A stretch of 64,000 bases of DNA. It comes from Microvirga sp. Its GTDB lineage: Bacteria; Pseudomonadota; Alphaproteobacteria; Rhizobiales; Beijerinckiaceae. The notes under the pieces are model-generated. The model was not told where the DNA came from and made no database searches. It saw only the letters and a program-made list of their open reading frames with translations. The DNA is taken from positions 211,775-275,774 of the forward strand of contig JAPSLB010000001.1 in the NCBI GenBank assembly GCA_031181145.1. The letters run 5' to 3'. Made by a program: the position numbers and the translations under genes. Shown piece after piece: positions 62,288 through 64,000 of the stretch; the first letter of the stretch is position 1; each line of letters opens with the position of its first letter.

Positions 62288-63081
62288 GCCCAGACCGTGA
62301 AACCCATCCTGGCCTTGGCGTGACGATCGCAGCCTTTGCCGTAATCGTCTTTCTGCAGGTTCCGGTGATCGTGGTGGTGCTGGCGGCGTTCTCCACAACG
62401 TCCTACCTGACGATCCCACCGCAAGGTTTGACGTTGTCCTGGTTCGGAAAAGTGCTGAGTGACCCGACCTATCTCTCGGCTATCCGGATGAGCCTGATCC
62501 TGGCCTTTGGCTCGACTGCAATCTCGCTGGCACTGGGTGTGGCGTCAGCTTACGCCTTGTTCCGGAGATCGGTGCCGGGCTCGGAAGCGATCATCTCCTT
62601 CTTGATGGCGCCGCTGGTTCTGCCAGCAGTCGTCATTGGTGTCGCGCTGCTGCAGTTCTACAGCCTAACGGGACTGCGCGGCAGCCTGATCGGCCTTCTC
62701 CTCGCCCATGTGGTGATCACGGTTCCGTACATCGTGCGTTCGGCGCTCGCGAGCCTGAGCGGGCTCGACCTTGCGGTCGAGGAGGCCGCACGCGTGCTTG
62801 GGGCCACGGGCTTTGAGGCTTTCCGCCTGGTAACTCTTCCGCTCATTCGGCCGGGCCTCGTGGCCGGGGCCCTCTTCGCCTTCATCACCTCACTCGACAA
62901 TGTTCCCGTGACGATCTTCCTGATCGGTGCCAACCAGACGACCTTACCAGTTTTGATCTTTTCGTCGGTTGAAATGGGCGTCGATCCGAGTGTCGCTGCC
63001 ATCTCGACACTGCTCATTGTCGCAACCGGAATCATTCTCCTGCTGGCGGAACGTCGCGCCGGCTTTCATCGCTTCGTCTGA
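62284..63081 (+). CDS. ABC importer permease, PotC-like
   Basis: A 265-residue permease starting at ATG 62284, coupled by ATGA to its partner. The EAA region reads EEAARVLGATGFEAFRLVTL. Six helices begin with VTIAAFAVIVFLQVPVIVVV. Together with the PotB-like subunit it forms the import channel. Confidence 0.92.
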   Translation: MSPDRETHPGLGVTIAAFAVIVFLQVPVIVVVLAAFSTTSYLTIPPQGLTLSWFGKVLSDPTYLSAIRMSLILAFGSTAISLALGVASAYALFRRSVPGSEAIISFLMAPLVLPAVVIGVALLQFYSLTGLRGSLIGLLLAHVVITVPYIVRSALASLSGLDLAVEEAARVLGATGFEAFRLVTLPLIRPGLVAGALFAFITSLDNVPVTIFLIGANQTTLPVLIFSSVEMGVDPSVAAISTLLIVATGIILLLAERRAGFHRFV

Positions 63082-63095
63082 AACGAGCTCACGCT

Positions 63096-63929
63096 ATGCC
63101 GCTGACCAGCAAGGGTTTTCCGCTCTTCCTCACCTTCGATCTCGACGCTGAGACCATGTGGACGGCCCGCGATCCCGCCTATGCCAATCGTCCCATCCTG
63201 ATGTCTCAGGGGGCTTATGGCTGGAAGATCGGGACAGGGCGCATTCTTGATCTCCTCGATCGCTACGGCATCAAGGCGACCTTCTTCGTACCAGGCCTTA
63301 TCATCGACCAGCGTGAAGGATTGATCGAGGAGATCCTGAAGCGCGGTCATGAGCTGGCGCATCACAGCTATTCCCACGCATGGATCCTTTCGCTCACGCC
63401 CGAGCAGGAGCGCGAGGAGATGGAGAAGGGCTTTCAATCCATCAAGCGAGTTAGCGGCAAGGCTCCGCGCGGCTGGCGATCGCCGGCGGCAGAGATCAGT
63501 CCGATCACCATGCCGATGCTCGTCGAGTATGGCTTCGACTACTCGTCCAACTTCTTCGACGACGACTCGCCATACCTGCATGTTGTCGATGGCAAGGAGA
63601 CGGACATCGTCGAACTGCCTTTCCGCTGGGTGCTCGATGATGCTCCCTTCTTCCAGTACTCGATCGTTCTGCCCGGCCGCACGATGCAGGCGCCTTCGGC
63701 CCTGCTTGAAGCGTGGCGGAGCGAGTTCGACGTGCTCTACGCCGAAGACCGCATGATGATGATCGGCATGCATCCGCAGATCATTGGCCAACCCTCGCGC
63801 ATCAAGGTCCTTGAGGGGCTGATCGAGCATGCTCTGAAGCATCCGAATGTCTGGATCGGCCGCTGCGACGAGATTGTTGACGACATGCGCCCCGGCCTGA
63901 TGAAGGCGAGGGCGGAGGAAAGGCAATGA
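63096..63929 (+). CDS. Polysaccharide deacetylase-family (NodB-fold) hydrolase
   Basis: A 277-residue NodB-fold enzyme without signal peptide. The metal and catalytic motifs are visible: FDLDAE at 14-19, HHSYSH at 89-94 and GWRSPAAE near 128. Cytosolic members such as allantoinase PuuE and cyclic imide hydrolases open amide bonds of small molecules rather than trimming polysaccharides. It follows the ABC importer on the same strand, 14 bp after the permease stop, so it likely hydrolyses the imported compound. Its stop overlaps the SDR start. Confidence 0.88.
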   Translation: MPLTSKGFPLFLTFDLDAETMWTARDPAYANRPILMSQGAYGWKIGTGRILDLLDRYGIKATFFVPGLIIDQREGLIEEILKRGHELAHHSYSHAWILSLTPEQEREEMEKGFQSIKRVSGKAPRGWRSPAAEISPITMPMLVEYGFDYSSNFFDDDSPYLHVVDGKETDIVELPFRWVLDDAPFFQYSIVLPGRTMQAPSALLEAWRSEFDVLYAEDRMMMIGMHPQIIGQPSRIKVLEGLIEHALKHPNVWIGRCDEIVDDMRPGLMKARAEERQ

Positions 63930-64000
63930 GCGGCCTATTGACCCAACGGCGCATCCTGGTCACTGGAGCGGCCAGGGGGATTGGGCTCGCCACGGTCCGA
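63926..64000 (+). CDS. SDR family oxidoreductase, N-terminal end (cut by window edge)
   Basis: Only 25 codons are visible. They read MSGLLTQRRILVTGAARGIG and LATVR, the typical start of a short-chain dehydrogenase with its cofactor motif. ATGA overlap with the deacetylase gene shows it belongs to the same operon. Confidence 0.85.
   Translation, partial: MSGLLTQRRILVTGAARGIGLATVR

Overview
The window is GC-rich, protein-dense DNA from a bacterial chromosome or large replicon. Class-specific hallmarks point to an alphaproteobacterium of the order Hyphomicrobiales: Omp25/RopB-like outer membrane protein, IclR/GntR/MarR-controlled ABC uptake operons, a sox gene group, an isoquinoline-1-oxidoreductase-like enzyme pair and many short-chain dehydrogenases. 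A Methylobacteriaceae or Bradyrhizobiaceae-like host is my guess only. I saw no rRNA, tRNA or CRISPR array. Many starts were moved inward from the longest frame to codons with a better ribosome binding site or a family-like N-terminus.

Layout. 0-8 kb: end of a PLP aminotransferase, MFS and TauE/SafE carriers, a truncated hydrolase, an ATPase, then a minus-strand block (VOC protein, PEP-mutase-like lyase, alpha/beta hydrolase, SDR, 3-hydroxyisobutyrate-type dehydrogenase). 8.8-12.2 kb: a large autotransporter with a proline-rich linker. 12.5-18.9 kb: one minus-strand operon of a 2Fe-2S/molybdopterin dehydrogenase pair, a cytochrome c plus FccB-like flavoprotein, and soxX-Y-Z-A, with no soxB or soxCD. 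19.3-22.2 kb: SDR and NTF2-like pair, a LysR regulator and two gene relics. 22.2-25.3 kb: a CPA1 Na+/H+ antiporter with a cyclic-nucleotide-binding tail and a decayed Tn3-type transposase.

25.7-36.8 kb is a catabolic locus: a six-gene minus-strand operon (Ntn-hydrolase of the C45 family, oligopeptide-type ABC importer, esterase-like protein) opposite a GntR regulator, a class III aminotransferase and an aldehyde dehydrogenase. A perfect inverted repeat lies between the two halves. An IS6-family transposase relic ends this block. 37.7-44.1 kb holds a NarL-type two-component system, an outer membrane barrel protein, small proteins, DedA and PAP2 membrane proteins, separated by unusually loose, gene-poor DNA.

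44.6-58.4 kb is the most coherent novel-looking unit. A five-gene, translationally coupled operon encodes a three-subunit amino-acid/opine-type dehydrogenase, an ornithine-cyclodeaminase-family protein and a DadA-like oxidase. On the other side of an IclR regulator gene a plus-strand operon encodes an enoyl-CoA hydratase, a polyamine-type ABC importer with both permeases fused in one protein, an acyl-CoA ligase and an unassigned Rossmann-fold protein. Two almost identical 17-bp palindromes, TTATTGC-N3-GCAATAA, sit one before each operon and are strong candidates for the IclR operator. 58.5-64 kb repeats the theme with a MarR regulator, a second polyamine-type importer with separate permeases, a NodB-fold deacetylase and the start of an SDR.

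Overall the window reads as a series of uptake-plus-degradation modules for nitrogen-containing organic acids or amides, each with a local regulator, interleaved with decayed mobile elements and gene fragments. Substrates are inferred from families and context and are not proven.
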